DNA from: Micromonospora rosaria
Lineage (GTDB): Bacteria > Actinomycetota > Actinomycetes > Mycobacteriales > Micromonosporaceae
Direction: 5' to 3'
NCBI RefSeq assembly: GCF_001567585.1
Contig: NZ_LRQV01000051.1
Location: 1 to 42,232 of the forward strand
Length of the DNA stretch: 42,232 nucleotides
The translations under genes were made by a program, and so were the position numbers. Shown here piece after piece: positions 26,528 through 34,707 of this stretch (positions within the stretch are counted from its first letter, which is position 1; each line of letters opens with the position of its first letter). The notes under the pieces are model-generated. The model saw nothing but the letters and a program-made list of their open reading frames with translations. It had not been told where the DNA came from and searched no databases.

Positions 26528-28377
26528 GCGGGCACCGCCGGGGCGCTCGGCAGCCGGCCGGGACCGGCGGCGCGTTCCCGCTCGGTCAGCGCCATCGCGA
26601 AGGAGACCACGAAGAACGCCAGCGCCAGGTTCTGGTTGGCCATGCCGTAGAAGGGCACCTGCACCAGGCAGACCACCGGCACCACGGCCAGCCACTGGCC
26701 GGCGGCGGAGAGCGCCCGGGAGCAGACCAGGTACGCCACCACGAACCAGCCGAGGAAGCAGAGCAGCGCCGGCACCCCGTGGCTGAACAGCACCATCCAC
26801 AACTGCCCCTGGGTGCCGATCGGCGCGTCGGCGGAGACGGTGTCCACGTTGACCGGCGCCCCGTACCCCAGCCACGGCGAGTCCGCGATGCGCCGCAGCA
26901 CCTCCTGGTAGAGCGAGAGCCGGTCGGTGTTGGTGTCGCTGCGTTCCACCCGGTCGCCGATCAGGTCGAAGACGGGGATGAACAGGGTGGCCACCGCGCC
27001 GAGGACGGCCACCCCGACGATCGACGCGGCGACCCGCAGGTTGCCGCGCAGGCTGGCCCGGATGCCGAGCACGAGCAGCCCGACGCCGAGGCTGAGGAAC
27101 ATCGCCCGGTTCAGGGTGAGGAAGGCCGGGGCCAGCGACAGCGGCAGCGAGACCAGCAGCACCCAGCGCAGCACCCCGCGCCGCAGCAGCGCGGTCAGCG
27201 CCACGATGCAGGGCAGGGTCATCGCGTACGCGCTGCCGAAGTTGTTGGTGTACGCGTACGGCGCGGCCGGCCGGTAGATCGGGGTGAGCGAGCGCGGATT
27301 GAACTCGGCGGTGTTGAGGTGGACCATGTCCCGGATGAACGGCGTCCGGGCCAGTCCGCCGGGCAGCAGCGACTCCACCAGCGTGGTCATCTCGAACCGG
27401 GGCACCAGCACCCCCAGCCAGCCCAGCACGACCAGGCCGAGCCAGAACGCGGCCAGCGGCATGAGCACCACGATCTGGTCGGCACGTTCCCGGGCGACGG
27501 CGTAGACGTAGCACCCGACCACGAGCGCGGTCAGGTAGAACGCCAGCCGCAGGGCGAAGGTCAGCACCGAGGCGGCGCTCTGCAACTGGGTGGCGCTCAC
27601 CGCCACCAGGGCGAGGAAGAGCAGCCAGATCCCCGCGCCCGGCGGCAACGGCACCCGTCCCCGGGTGACCAGCAGGGTGAGCAGCACCGCCCCGAGCAGC
27701 GGCCAGCCGAGGTAGAAGGCCCCGGTCAGCCACCAGACCGGCACCAGACCGAACATCAGCGCCAACGGCCACAGCGGCAGCCGCGGCGGCGCGGACCCCG
27801 CCCCGGTGGCTGCCGGCGATCCCGCCGCCACCACCGGCACGGCCCGCGACACCGGTACCGCCGCCGACACGGGTACCGCCGCCGACACGGGTACCGCCGC
27901 CGACGCGGACACCGGCACGGGTGCCGACGCCGACACGGGTGCGGGGGCCGGCACGGGTGTGGAGGCTGACACGGGTGCGGGGGCCGGTGCCGGCGGGGCG
28001 GGGGCCGCCGGCACCGCCGCCACGGCCCGGGTGGGGGCCGACGCGGGTGCCGGCACGGATGCCGCCGCCCGCACAGGCACCGGTGCAGGTGCCGACGCAG
28101 GCACCGAGGCAGCGGCGGACACCGGGGCCGGCGCGGACACCGGGGCCGGCGCGGACACCGGGGCCGGCGTCGGGGTGGAGGCGGAGGCCGGGGTGGAGGC
28201 TGACGACGGGGGCGAGGCGGTCGGGTCGGGAACGGGAACCCGGGCGGAGGCCACCGTGGACCCGGGCCGGCGGGCCGGAGCCGGCCCGGTCCCGTCGGGT
28301 TTCCGCTCAGGACCGGCGGGGTGCCGCTCAGGACCGGCGACGTTCGGCTCGGGACCGCCGGGGACCGGCTCAGCCAT
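26524..28377 (-). CDS. O-antigen polymerase/ligase-like protein with 200-residue disordered N-terminus
   Basis: A Wzy/WaaL-type multi-pass membrane protein expected to polymerise repeat units outside the membrane. 617 aa from the ATG at 28377, which overlaps the co-polymerase stop by 8 bp, supporting this far-upstream start. Residues 1-200 consist almost wholly of Pro, Ala, Ser and Val, with hexapeptide repeats APAPVS and AAVPVS. Membrane helices begin at LPLWPLALMFGLVPVWW (about 200). The large periplasmic loop before SLYQEVLRRIADSPWLGYG, with Arg-rich ERSDTNTDRL, is the Wzy_C signature (about 470-510). The extension is not part of the family and would lie in the cytoplasm. Confidence 0.87.
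   Translation of the reverse strand: MAEPVPGGPEPNVAGPERHPAGPERKPDGTGPAPARRPGSTVASARVPVPDPTASPPSSASTPASASTPTPAPVSAPAPVSAPAPVSAAASVPASAPAPVPVRAAASVPAPASAPTRAVAAVPAAPAPPAPAPAPVSASTPVPAPAPVSASAPVPVSASAAVPVSAAVPVSAAVPVSRAVPVVAAGSPAATGAGSAPPRLPLWPLALMFGLVPVWWLTGAFYLGWPLLGAVLLTLLVTRGRVPLPPGAGIWLLFLALVAVSATQLQSAASVLTFALRLAFYLTALVVGCYVYAVARERADQIVVLMPLAAFWLGLVVLGWLGVLVPRFEMTTLVESLLPGGLARTPFIRDMVHLNTAEFNPRSLTPIYRPAAPYAYTNNFGSAYAMTLPCIVALTALLRRGVLRWVLLVSLPLSLAPAFLTLNRAMFLSLGVGLLVLGIRASLRGNLRVAASIVGVAVLGAVATLFIPVFDLIGDRVERSDTNTDRLSLYQEVLRRIADSPWLGYGAPVNVDTVSADAPIGTQGQLWMVLFSHGVPALLCFLGWFVVAYLVCSRALSAAGQWLAVVPVVCLVQVPFYGMANQNLALAFFVVSFAMALTERERAAGPGRLPSAPAVPA
27853..27906. repeat. Three 18-bp tandem repeats in the polymerase gene
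   Basis: Copies at 27853-27870, 27871-27888 and 27889-27906 (unit GGGTACCGCCGCCGACAC, single-base differences) encode three AAVPVS-type hexapeptides on the minus strand. Each contains a KpnI-like GGTACC palindrome. Copy-number change would keep the reading frame. Confidence 0.9.
28115..28168. repeat. Three perfect 18-bp tandem repeats in the polymerase gene
   Basis: Positions 28115-28132, 28133-28150 and 28151-28168 are identical copies of GCGGACACCGGGGCCGGC and encode repeated APAPVS-type hexapeptides. This array differs in sequence from the one 250 bp to the left, yet has the same 18-bp period. Confidence 0.92.
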
Positions 28378-30076
28378 GACCGTTGCGGGTCAGCACGAAG
28401 CCCAGCGGGGTGACCCCCGCCGCCCGCAGCCGTTCCACCAGCCGACGCAGGTCGGCCTGCCGGGTCCGGTCCCGTTCGACCACGACCACCGCCGTGCCCT
28501 GCCGGGCCAGCGCCACGCCCCGCTCGTCGGACTCGGCCGGCGGCGCGTTGTAGAGCACCAGGGGCTGACCGACGCCCTGCCGGGCGGTGCCGATCCGGAC
28601 CGTCCCCGAGCCGACCGCGATGTCCTCGGCGTCGACGGTGCGCCCGTACTCGCCGTCGCGTTTCGACGAGACCCGGGGCAGGGTCACCGTCGCCTCCGGG
28701 TCGCTGGACGGACGGGCGCCGACCGGGTACGGCGACGGCCGCCGGCCCGCCGCCGGCCCGGTGGTGGGGTTGGCCGCCGGCACCGGGACCGCGCCGGAGG
28801 CCCCGGCGACGGGCACCGAACCCGAGGTCGCGGTGCCGCCCGGGCGGGGCTTCGGCACGGTCCCCGGACGACCGAGCGCCACCGGGGAGCGGCCCTGGAC
28901 GGCCGAGCCGTCGATGGTCGCGCCGGGCCGGTCGAGGGGCAGCCTGGACCGGCCGGCGAGCACCGCGTCCCGCAGCCGCCCGGACCGCCCGCTGTCGTCG
29001 GCGACGAAGACCGGACGGCCGTCGGCGGCAAGCGCCACCGCCAGCCCGGCCGTGGTCGTCGTCGGGTCCTCGCGGGCGGTCAGCACCGCCACCCGGGCGG
29101 GCGGGCGCACCTGCGCGGCGATGGCCATCGCGACGTACCGCACGTCGGCGTCGACCGGCTGCCCCCGCCCGGGCGGCACCCGGCGGCGGCGTACCGTGCC
29201 CAGCAACGGCAACCCGGTCACCTCCCGGCCGTCGGTCACCGAGCGCACCCGCCGGTCCATCGACTCCCAGGCGTACGCCACCACCACGCCGACCAGCGTG
29301 CCGCCGAGCAGCCCGGCGACCAGGAAGAGCATCCGGTTGCCGTCCCGGGAGGCCAGGGCCGGCTCGGCGGTCTGGGTCACCCAGCCGGGGTTGACGTCGA
29401 CCGCGGCGATCTCGCTGCGCGCCGAGTTGAGCTGGCCCAACTGGTTGTTGATCCCGGACAGTTCGCTCACCGTCGCGTCGGAGACCCGGCCCTCGGCGTT
29501 GTCGATCCGCCGCTGCAACGCCCGTTGCTGGCTGGTGACGTTGCTGATGTTCTCGTCGTACGCGCGCAGCATCTCGGTGCGCTGCTTCTCGTACATCTCC
29601 CGCCGGACGTCCAGGTACGACTGGGCGGCGAGGTTGACCATCTCGACCGCCTCCTCCACCGAGGGGGCCCGGTAGACGAAGCGCAGGATCTGGCCGCCGG
29701 TGGGGATCTCCACCTCCAGGGCGTTGCGCACGTCCCGAGGGCTCTGGCCGTTCGCGGTGGCGATCCGTCCCACCACGTCGGTACCGGTGGCGATGCCGCT
29801 CTCCACGTTCATGTTCACCGCGCGGTCCGGGCTCGACCCGGTCGGGGTGAAGGCGTCGGTCACCACCGGGCGGACCGCGACCACCGCGTTGGCGGTCACC
29901 GCCGAGGGGGCCAGCAGCACGAAGGTGAGCGCGGCGAGCAGACCCGCCGCGGCGATCCCGCCGACCAGGCGGATCCGGTGCAGCGGAATGCGCAGCAGAT
30001 CGGTGATCGTGACGGTGCGGGCGGGCGGACCCGGCCGCTCGGTCGCCGACCATCCGGCGGGGCTGGGATCAGTCAT
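28370..30076 (-). CDS. Wzz-type polysaccharide co-polymerase with degenerate BY-kinase-like domain
   Basis: Expected to set chain length and link polymerisation to export. 568 aa from the ATG at 30076, overlapping the acyltransferase stop by 8 bp. A Wzz domain has two membrane helices (about 38-57 and 247-268) flanking an extracytoplasmic region with a predicted coiled coil (about 155-225). The cytoplasmic half resembles CpsD/CapB ATPases (VAVLTAREDPTTTTAGLAVALAADGR, then VFVADDSGR), but Walker A lacks the GK(S/T) lysine, the Walker B-type Asp is replaced in VLYNAPP, and there is no C-terminal tyrosine cluster. A Pro/Gly-rich insert of about 90 residues (378-467) splits it. Kinase activity is therefore unlikely. 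Confidence 0.85.
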   Translation of the reverse strand: MTDPSPAGWSATERPGPPARTVTITDLLRIPLHRIRLVGGIAAAGLLAALTFVLLAPSAVTANAVVAVRPVVTDAFTPTGSSPDRAVNMNVESGIATGTDVVGRIATANGQSPRDVRNALEVEIPTGGQILRFVYRAPSVEEAVEMVNLAAQSYLDVRREMYEKQRTEMLRAYDENISNVTSQQRALQRRIDNAEGRVSDATVSELSGINNQLGQLNSARSEIAAVDVNPGWVTQTAEPALASRDGNRMLFLVAGLLGGTLVGVVVAYAWESMDRRVRSVTDGREVTGLPLLGTVRRRRVPPGRGQPVDADVRYVAMAIAAQVRPPARVAVLTAREDPTTTTAGLAVALAADGRPVFVADDSGRSGRLRDAVLAGRSRLPLDRPGATIDGSAVQGRSPVALGRPGTVPKPRPGGTATSGSVPVAGASGAVPVPAANPTTGPAAGRRPSPYPVGARPSSDPEATVTLPRVSSKRDGEYGRTVDAEDIAVGSGTVRIGTARQGVGQPLVLYNAPPAESDERGVALARQGTAVVVVERDRTRQADLRRLVERLRAAGVTPLGFVLTRNGHG

Positions 30077-30620
30077 GGAACTTCTTCACCGTCTGTTGAG
30101 GGTTGCCGACCACGACGACCCGGGGCGGCACGTCGGTGCGGACCACCGTAGCCGCTCCCACCACGCTGTCGTCACCGATCCGCACCCCCTTGAGCACCAG
30201 CGCGTGCGCGCCGATCCAGACGTTCTCACCGATCACGATCGGCGCCCGGGTCCGGTCGGTGGCCGGCTCGTGCCGCAGCTCCGGCGGAAGGTTGTGGAAG
30301 TCGTTGTCGATCAGCTCGCAGTTGGACAGCAGACTCCGGTCACCGATGGTGACCGAGGTCCAGCAGCCGATCCAGGTGGCGTTGAGCAGGCAGTCCGTGC
30401 CCACCCGCACCTCGCCCGGCCCGGCGAAGCGGACCAGCTTGTTGACCCGGGTCCGGTCGCCGATGCTCACCCGTACCCCGCGCCGCAGCCGGATCCGGCC
30501 CCGGATCTCGACGTCCCGGCCGAGGGTCAACCGGCGGTAGCGCAACCGGTACCAGCCCCGCCGGAACGCGTACACCGCGCGCAGCACCGGGCCGCGGCGG
30601 GCACGAGCGACGCCAGTCAA
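30069..30620 (-). CDS. Hexapeptide-repeat acyltransferase
   Basis: Left-handed beta-helix transferase of the WcaF/maltose-acetyltransferase type, probably O-acetylating a sugar. 183 aa if started at TTG 30620, which has GACGAGGAGGG 5 nt upstream. A TTG at 30683 would extend it by 21 residues but would place the ribosome binding site and a 17-bp hairpin inside the gene. Hexapeptide turns are visible from LGRDVEIRGRIRLRRG through VSIGDRTRV, VTIGDRSLLSN, IVIGENVWIGAHALVLKGVRIGDDSVVGAATVV. The catalytic-type His is in IDNDFHNLP. It heads the tightly coupled group acyltransferase-Wzz-Wzy-Wzx. Confidence 0.85.
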   Translation of the reverse strand: MTGVARARRGPVLRAVYAFRRGWYRLRYRRLTLGRDVEIRGRIRLRRGVRVSIGDRTRVNKLVRFAGPGEVRVGTDCLLNATWIGCWTSVTIGDRSLLSNCELIDNDFHNLPPELRHEPATDRTRAPIVIGENVWIGAHALVLKGVRIGDDSVVGAATVVRTDVPPRVVVVGNPQQTVKKFHD

Positions 30621-30639
30621 CGGGCCCTCCTCGTCGTCA

Positions 30640-30674
30640 CGGGGGCCGGCGACGAGACTCGTCACCGGCCCCCG
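30640..30674. terminator. Terminator or leader hairpin between propeller and acyltransferase genes
   Basis: Arms of 17 bp (30640-30656 and 30658-30674, starting CGGGGGCCGGCGACGAG) pair with a single mismatch, almost without a loop. It begins 42 nt after the beta-propeller stop and ends about 5 nt before the acyltransferase ribosome binding site, so it would terminate or attenuate transcription into the export genes. Confidence 0.75.
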
Positions 30675-30715
30675 GTAGTCCAATTTACCGAGTATTCATC
30701 ACGATCGGTCGATCG

Positions 30716-32716
30716 CTACTGTACGGAGAAGAACATCGCCGGCTGTGACCAGGTCAGGCCGGCGCTGGCCGGGGCCAGCACGGTCGCCGAGGCACCGGCC
30801 ACCGCCGGCGTGGCCGTGGGGTCGAACGGCACCGAACGCAGCGAGCCGTCCGTGTGGCCGTACACGATCTTGCCAGCGACCCAGGCCATGCCCCGCACCG
30901 CCGACCAGGTGATCCCGGTGGTGGGGACGGCGAACTCGGTGGCGCCGAGGTAGTTGCCGTCGGTCTCGAAGTACCGGTAGTACAGCCCGGACGCCCCGGT
31001 CCGGGTGTAGTACAGCCGGCCGTCCAGGAAGAACGCGCCGGTCAGGTTCGCCGGGGTGAACCAGTCGTTGTAGCCGGAGGCCTCCCACGGCACGCCGATC
31101 GTGGTGCCGTTGTACAGCGAGATGTCGATCCGGCTGCCGGTGGGCGAGCCGGTGACCTGACGGGACCAGTAGATCCGGTCACCGACCTGCCAGGTCGCCC
31201 CGGCCCCGGTCCAGTTCGGCTGGCTGACCGTGGTCGGCGTGCCGAGGGTGGTGCCGTTGAACGGGACCTTGGCCAGCTCCCCGTTGGCGGTCCGCAGGTG
31301 CAGGTTGCCGCTGGTGGCGGACTGGGCGTTGCGCGGCGTCGCGGTGCGCCCGCCGGCCAGCGGGAACATGCCGAGCCGGCCGTGGTACTCGTCGCCCATG
31401 CCGTCGGAGTTGTGGCCGAAGTAGAGCCCGTCCGTGCCGCGCCAGAGCACCGGCACCGAGGAGCCCCAGTTGCTGGCCCCGGAGGGCAGCGACGAGCCGC
31501 CGCTGCGGCGCGGGTTCCAGTTCAGCGGCATCCCGGTGGCCGGGTTGACCGCGCCGATGCCGAGCCGGTCGACCGCTCCGTTGCCGGCGACGTCGCTGGC
31601 GTTCGGGTTGTTCAGCCAGCGGAAGTGCCCACCGAGGTAGATCGCCCCGTCGGCCACCTCGACCGAGGTGATGGTGTCGTTGCCGGTGAAGTTGACCCAG
31701 GTGGCGAGCTGCCCGGTCCCCCGGGCGGCGGTCTCGAACCGGACCAGCGCGTCGCAGTACGCCGACGGCCAGCCCGACCCGCCGTTGGTGCCGACCACGA
31801 ACCAGCTGCCGTCCGCGCCGAACCGCACGTCCTGCACGTAGTGCACGAAGGTCGCCGGGTTGCCGCAGGGCGCGACGAACTTCTCCGAGCTCCAGTCGAT
31901 CACGCTGGGCGTACCGGTCAGGTCGACCAGGCCGATCTGGTTGCGCGGCAGGTCGTTGAGGTACAGGAAGTTGCCGCCGACGACCAGGGTGCTGCCGTCC
32001 GCCGACACGTCGATCGTCCACACGTACGAGTTGGTCTCGTGCCGGCCCACCGAGGCGTTGACGTTGAAGGTCGGGTCGATCGCGCCGGTGGTGGCGTTGA
32101 GCCGGGCCAGGCCGGCGTGCGCGGTGCCGTTGAGCCAGTTGAAGGCCCCGGCGACGTAGAGGTGGTTGCCGTGCAGGACCAGGTCGCGCACGTTGCCCCC
32201 GTCGGAGCGGCCGACCCAGGAGTCGACGATGGCACCGGTGACCGGGTCGAGGGCGACCAGGTTCCGCCGGGCCACCCCGTTGACGGTCTTGAACGCGCCG
32301 CCGACGATCACGGTGCCGCCCGGCCCGGCGATCAGCGCGTTGACCGCGCCGTCGAGCACCGGCAGGAAGGTCGTCGACACGGCCCCGGTGGTGCGGTCGT
32401 AGGCGAACAGGTACCGCTGGGTGGCCCAGCCGGCGGTGACGGTGGGCCGGATCTGGGTGAAGCTGCCGCCCACGTACACCGTGTTGCCGACCTGCGCGAA
32501 GGCGCGGGTCTCACCGTCGCGGGCGTGCGGGGTGGTGTCGGCCGGGTTGGTCGAGACCAGGGTGGCCGGTGCGGGGACCGGGACCACGGCGGCGGAGGCG
32601 GCACCGGGCACGGACAGCACCGTGAGACCGACCACCGTCGCGAGCAGCGCCGCGCGGAGGCGGAGGGAACCGGCGGTACGCCGGTAGAGCGAGGGAACGG
32701 GCACGCTTTGCTCCAT
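30716..32716 (-). CDS. Secreted beta-propeller protein with delta-60-type repeats
   Basis: About 666 aa from the ATG at 32716 (MEQSVPVPSLYRRTAGS); the ribosome binding site is not obvious. A signal peptide is clear: basic RR, hydrophobic AALLATVVGLTVLSV, cleavage after GAASA. The mature part has repeated units such as VGNTVYVGGSFTQI, GGTVIVGGAFKTVNGVARRN, GNHLYVAGAFNWLNGTAHAG and GSTLVVGGNFLYLND, the delta-60 (DUF5122-like) pattern, followed by a C-terminal half of beta-rich repeats with YWSRQV, LYYTRTG and YGHTDG. No enzyme motif or anchor is seen. It may bind the polysaccharide or a wall component. It lies between the GH26-like gene and the export genes, bounded by hairpins. Confidence 0.85.
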   Translation of the reverse strand: MEQSVPVPSLYRRTAGSLRLRAALLATVVGLTVLSVPGAASAAVVPVPAPATLVSTNPADTTPHARDGETRAFAQVGNTVYVGGSFTQIRPTVTAGWATQRYLFAYDRTTGAVSTTFLPVLDGAVNALIAGPGGTVIVGGAFKTVNGVARRNLVALDPVTGAIVDSWVGRSDGGNVRDLVLHGNHLYVAGAFNWLNGTAHAGLARLNATTGAIDPTFNVNASVGRHETNSYVWTIDVSADGSTLVVGGNFLYLNDLPRNQIGLVDLTGTPSVIDWSSEKFVAPCGNPATFVHYVQDVRFGADGSWFVVGTNGGSGWPSAYCDALVRFETAARGTGQLATWVNFTGNDTITSVEVADGAIYLGGHFRWLNNPNASDVAGNGAVDRLGIGAVNPATGMPLNWNPRRSGGSSLPSGASNWGSSVPVLWRGTDGLYFGHNSDGMGDEYHGRLGMFPLAGGRTATPRNAQSATSGNLHLRTANGELAKVPFNGTTLGTPTTVSQPNWTGAGATWQVGDRIYWSRQVTGSPTGSRIDISLYNGTTIGVPWEASGYNDWFTPANLTGAFFLDGRLYYTRTGASGLYYRYFETDGNYLGATEFAVPTTGITWSAVRGMAWVAGKIVYGHTDGSLRSVPFDPTATPAVAGASATVLAPASAGLTWSQPAMFFSVQ

Positions 32717-32808
32717 CGGGGGGAGAACAAGAACCTGCGTAGCGTCCCTCGTGGGGGGCGAAAAGGGAAATCCGCCGATTGGGCGGTCGGTGAATCGAGT
32801 TACCGACA

Positions 32809-32845
32809 CCGGGGCGGTCGGTCCGGTCCGGACCGACCGCCCCGG
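32809..32845. terminator. Perfect 18-bp hairpin after the GH26-like gene
   Basis: CCGGGGCGGTCGGTCCGG (32809-32826) and its exact complement (32828-32845) flank a single base, 13 nt beyond the glycosidase stop. It is one of the strongest hairpins in the window and should end the glycosidase transcript before the propeller gene. Confidence 0.88.
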
Positions 32846-32857
32846 GTGGACACCAGG

Positions 32858-34591
32858 TCAGCCCGGCGTGCCCAGCCCCGTCGGCTGCCGCAGGTAGCTG
32901 TCGCGGCCGGCGGCGGCGAAGCCGGCGAGCGCGGCGGCGTCGTGGTTCATGGTCATGTCGCAGGTGCTCGTCTTGCGGGTCATCCCCGGCGAGTTGAAGT
33001 AGATCGCCGCCTTGATCTTCGGGTGCGCCTTCAACGCCGCCGGGAACTGCTCGAACCAGCGACGCTTGGCGGCCGGGTCGTCCGGGTGCAGGTTGGTGCC
33101 GAACTCGGCGAGCATCCGTGGCTTGCCCGCCCCGATGCCGTTCTCGTCCAGCCAGCGGTAGAAGCCGCCGACCGTGTCGTGCGGGCTCTTCCACACCGTA
33201 CTGCCGTTGCAGACGTGAAAGTTGTACGGGTCGTAGCCCACCCAGTCCACGTACCGGTCACCCGGGTAGAGGCCGGCGTACCGGTGGTGGTGGCCGGACC
33301 AGCCCATCATCACCCAGACCCAGACCGCGTTGTCCGCCCCGGCCCGCTCGAACCGGTCGTGCACGTACCGCCAGGCGCGGACGAAGTCGGCGTCGCTGCC
33401 CTTGGCCGGCTCGTCCTCCGGCTCGTGGTCGAAGCCCATGAAGACCGGGGAGCCGATCGCCCTGATCCGGCCGGCGACCGCGTCGATGGTCGCGTCGTGC
33501 CGGCCACTGTAGACGTCCGCCCAGGTCAGCACGGTGCCGGTGGAGAAGACCCGGGACTCCCAGGCGAAGAAGGGAATCCGCCCCTGGCGCATCTGCTCCT
33601 GCTGGTACGCGTCGGGGAAGGCGCCGTTGCTGCCGGAGTTGGAGAAGTCGTGGTACCGGTGCACGACGTCGAACCTCCGCCCGACCTGCGCCTCCACGTC
33701 GGCGACCGACTGGCCGTGGTCCCACCCGTTGCCGGCGGAGGCCGGCGAGTACATCCCCCACCAGGCGCCGCAGGAGGGCACCAGGATCGGCGACACCGTC
33801 CCGCACCGGCCGGAGCCGCTGGCCGGCGGCGTCGTCGGGTCGGGGGCGGGGGTGGTGGCGGTGGGGCGGGTCGGGCTCGGGGTGGCCGGGGGCTCCGTGC
33901 GGGGCGTCGCGCTCGGGGTGGGCGGCGCGGCCGGCGCGGAGGTGGGTGGCAGCACGGAGGCCGTCGGGCTCGCCCCGGTGCCGACGTCGTAACTCAGCAC
34001 CAGGCGCGGGTGCAGGCCCGGGTCGCGGTTCTCCCGCGACGCCCAGTAGATCCGGGTGTCCAGCCCGGTCTGCGCCAACGCGACCGTGACGGTGCCGTTG
34101 CCGCGCACCAGGCCCGAGACGTCCCACTCGTTGAAGCCCTTGGTCACCGTCGACACCGAGTCGAGCACGTCGCCCAGCTCCACCGGCGCCGGGCGCGGCT
34201 GGCCGGCGTCCACGGTGGAGGCGTACGCGGTGACCGCGGCGGCGGCGTCGCGCCAGGTGTGCACCCGCAGCGTCGCCCGGATGTTGACGGCGGTGGCCGG
34301 CAGGTCGGTCACCGCGAACCGGATGACCGCGTCCCGGGTGCCGCGCGGGTTCCCGTCGCAGGGCGCCGGGCAGGTGGCCAGCGTCGTCTTCGCGCCGTTG
34401 TCACCGTCCTGCGGCACCGTCGTGGCGGTGGTGTCGGCGACCGCCACCAGCGCGGCGTCGTCGTCGGCCAGCAACGGCATCATGGTGGCCACGAGGCCGG
34501 CCACCACGCCGACACTGAGGACACCGAGGATGGCGGCCCTGCGCCGGGACCCGGTGTACCGGGTGAGGCGGTGAACTCCACGCCTGGTCAC
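32858..34591 (-). CDS. Secreted GH26-like glycosidase with DNRLRE-type module
   Basis: Probably cuts a beta-mannan-like or related polysaccharide outside the cell. 577 aa from GTG at 34591, with GGGAGT 6 nt upstream. An Arg-rich start precedes a hydrophobic segment AAILGVLSVGVVAGLVATMM (signal or anchor). A beta module (about 75-205) ends FNEWDVSGLVRGNGTVTVAL and PRLVLSYD, typical of DNRLRE domains. A Pro/Thr linker (about 210-260) leads to a TIM-barrel domain with the acid/base candidate Glu in FDHEPED, YPGDRYVDWVGYDPYN, and the nucleophile candidate Glu in LAEFGT, as in GH26. It may trim the island's own polymer. Exact specificity is unknown. Confidence 0.83.
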   Translation of the reverse strand: MTRRGVHRLTRYTGSRRRAAILGVLSVGVVAGLVATMMPLLADDDAALVAVADTTATTVPQDGDNGAKTTLATCPAPCDGNPRGTRDAVIRFAVTDLPATAVNIRATLRVHTWRDAAAAVTAYASTVDAGQPRPAPVELGDVLDSVSTVTKGFNEWDVSGLVRGNGTVTVALAQTGLDTRIYWASRENRDPGLHPRLVLSYDVGTGASPTASVLPPTSAPAAPPTPSATPRTEPPATPSPTRPTATTPAPDPTTPPASGSGRCGTVSPILVPSCGAWWGMYSPASAGNGWDHGQSVADVEAQVGRRFDVVHRYHDFSNSGSNGAFPDAYQQEQMRQGRIPFFAWESRVFSTGTVLTWADVYSGRHDATIDAVAGRIRAIGSPVFMGFDHEPEDEPAKGSDADFVRAWRYVHDRFERAGADNAVWVWVMMGWSGHHHRYAGLYPGDRYVDWVGYDPYNFHVCNGSTVWKSPHDTVGGFYRWLDENGIGAGKPRMLAEFGTNLHPDDPAAKRRWFEQFPAALKAHPKIKAAIYFNSPGMTRKTSTCDMTMNHDAAALAGFAAAGRDSYLRQPTGLGTPG

Positions 34592-34707
34592 GAGCACACT
34601 CCCTGTGTCGACTGTGGTACGGGATGCAGCGTAGCCACGACCGGCACCGGACTTCGACAGCACAGCGCCGCGTCAGCGCGTCTTAACCCGCAGCTAAGGA
34701 TTGCCGG

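Noticed and set aside
24131..26650. 839-codon plus-strand frame opposite the sulfotransferase and flippase genes
   Set aside because: Composition (Gln/Arg/Gly/His-rich) is typical of antisense frames here, and it spans several real genes.
27853..28168. CRISPR-like regularly spaced repeats
   Set aside because: Two separate arrays of contiguous 18-bp tandem units without spacers, lying in frame in the polymerase gene; no cas genes.
27756..30053. 765-codon minus-strand frame in a different phase over the co-polymerase and polymerase genes
   Set aside because: The proline/arginine-rich out-of-frame translation lacks the membrane helices and coiled coil visible in the proper frame.
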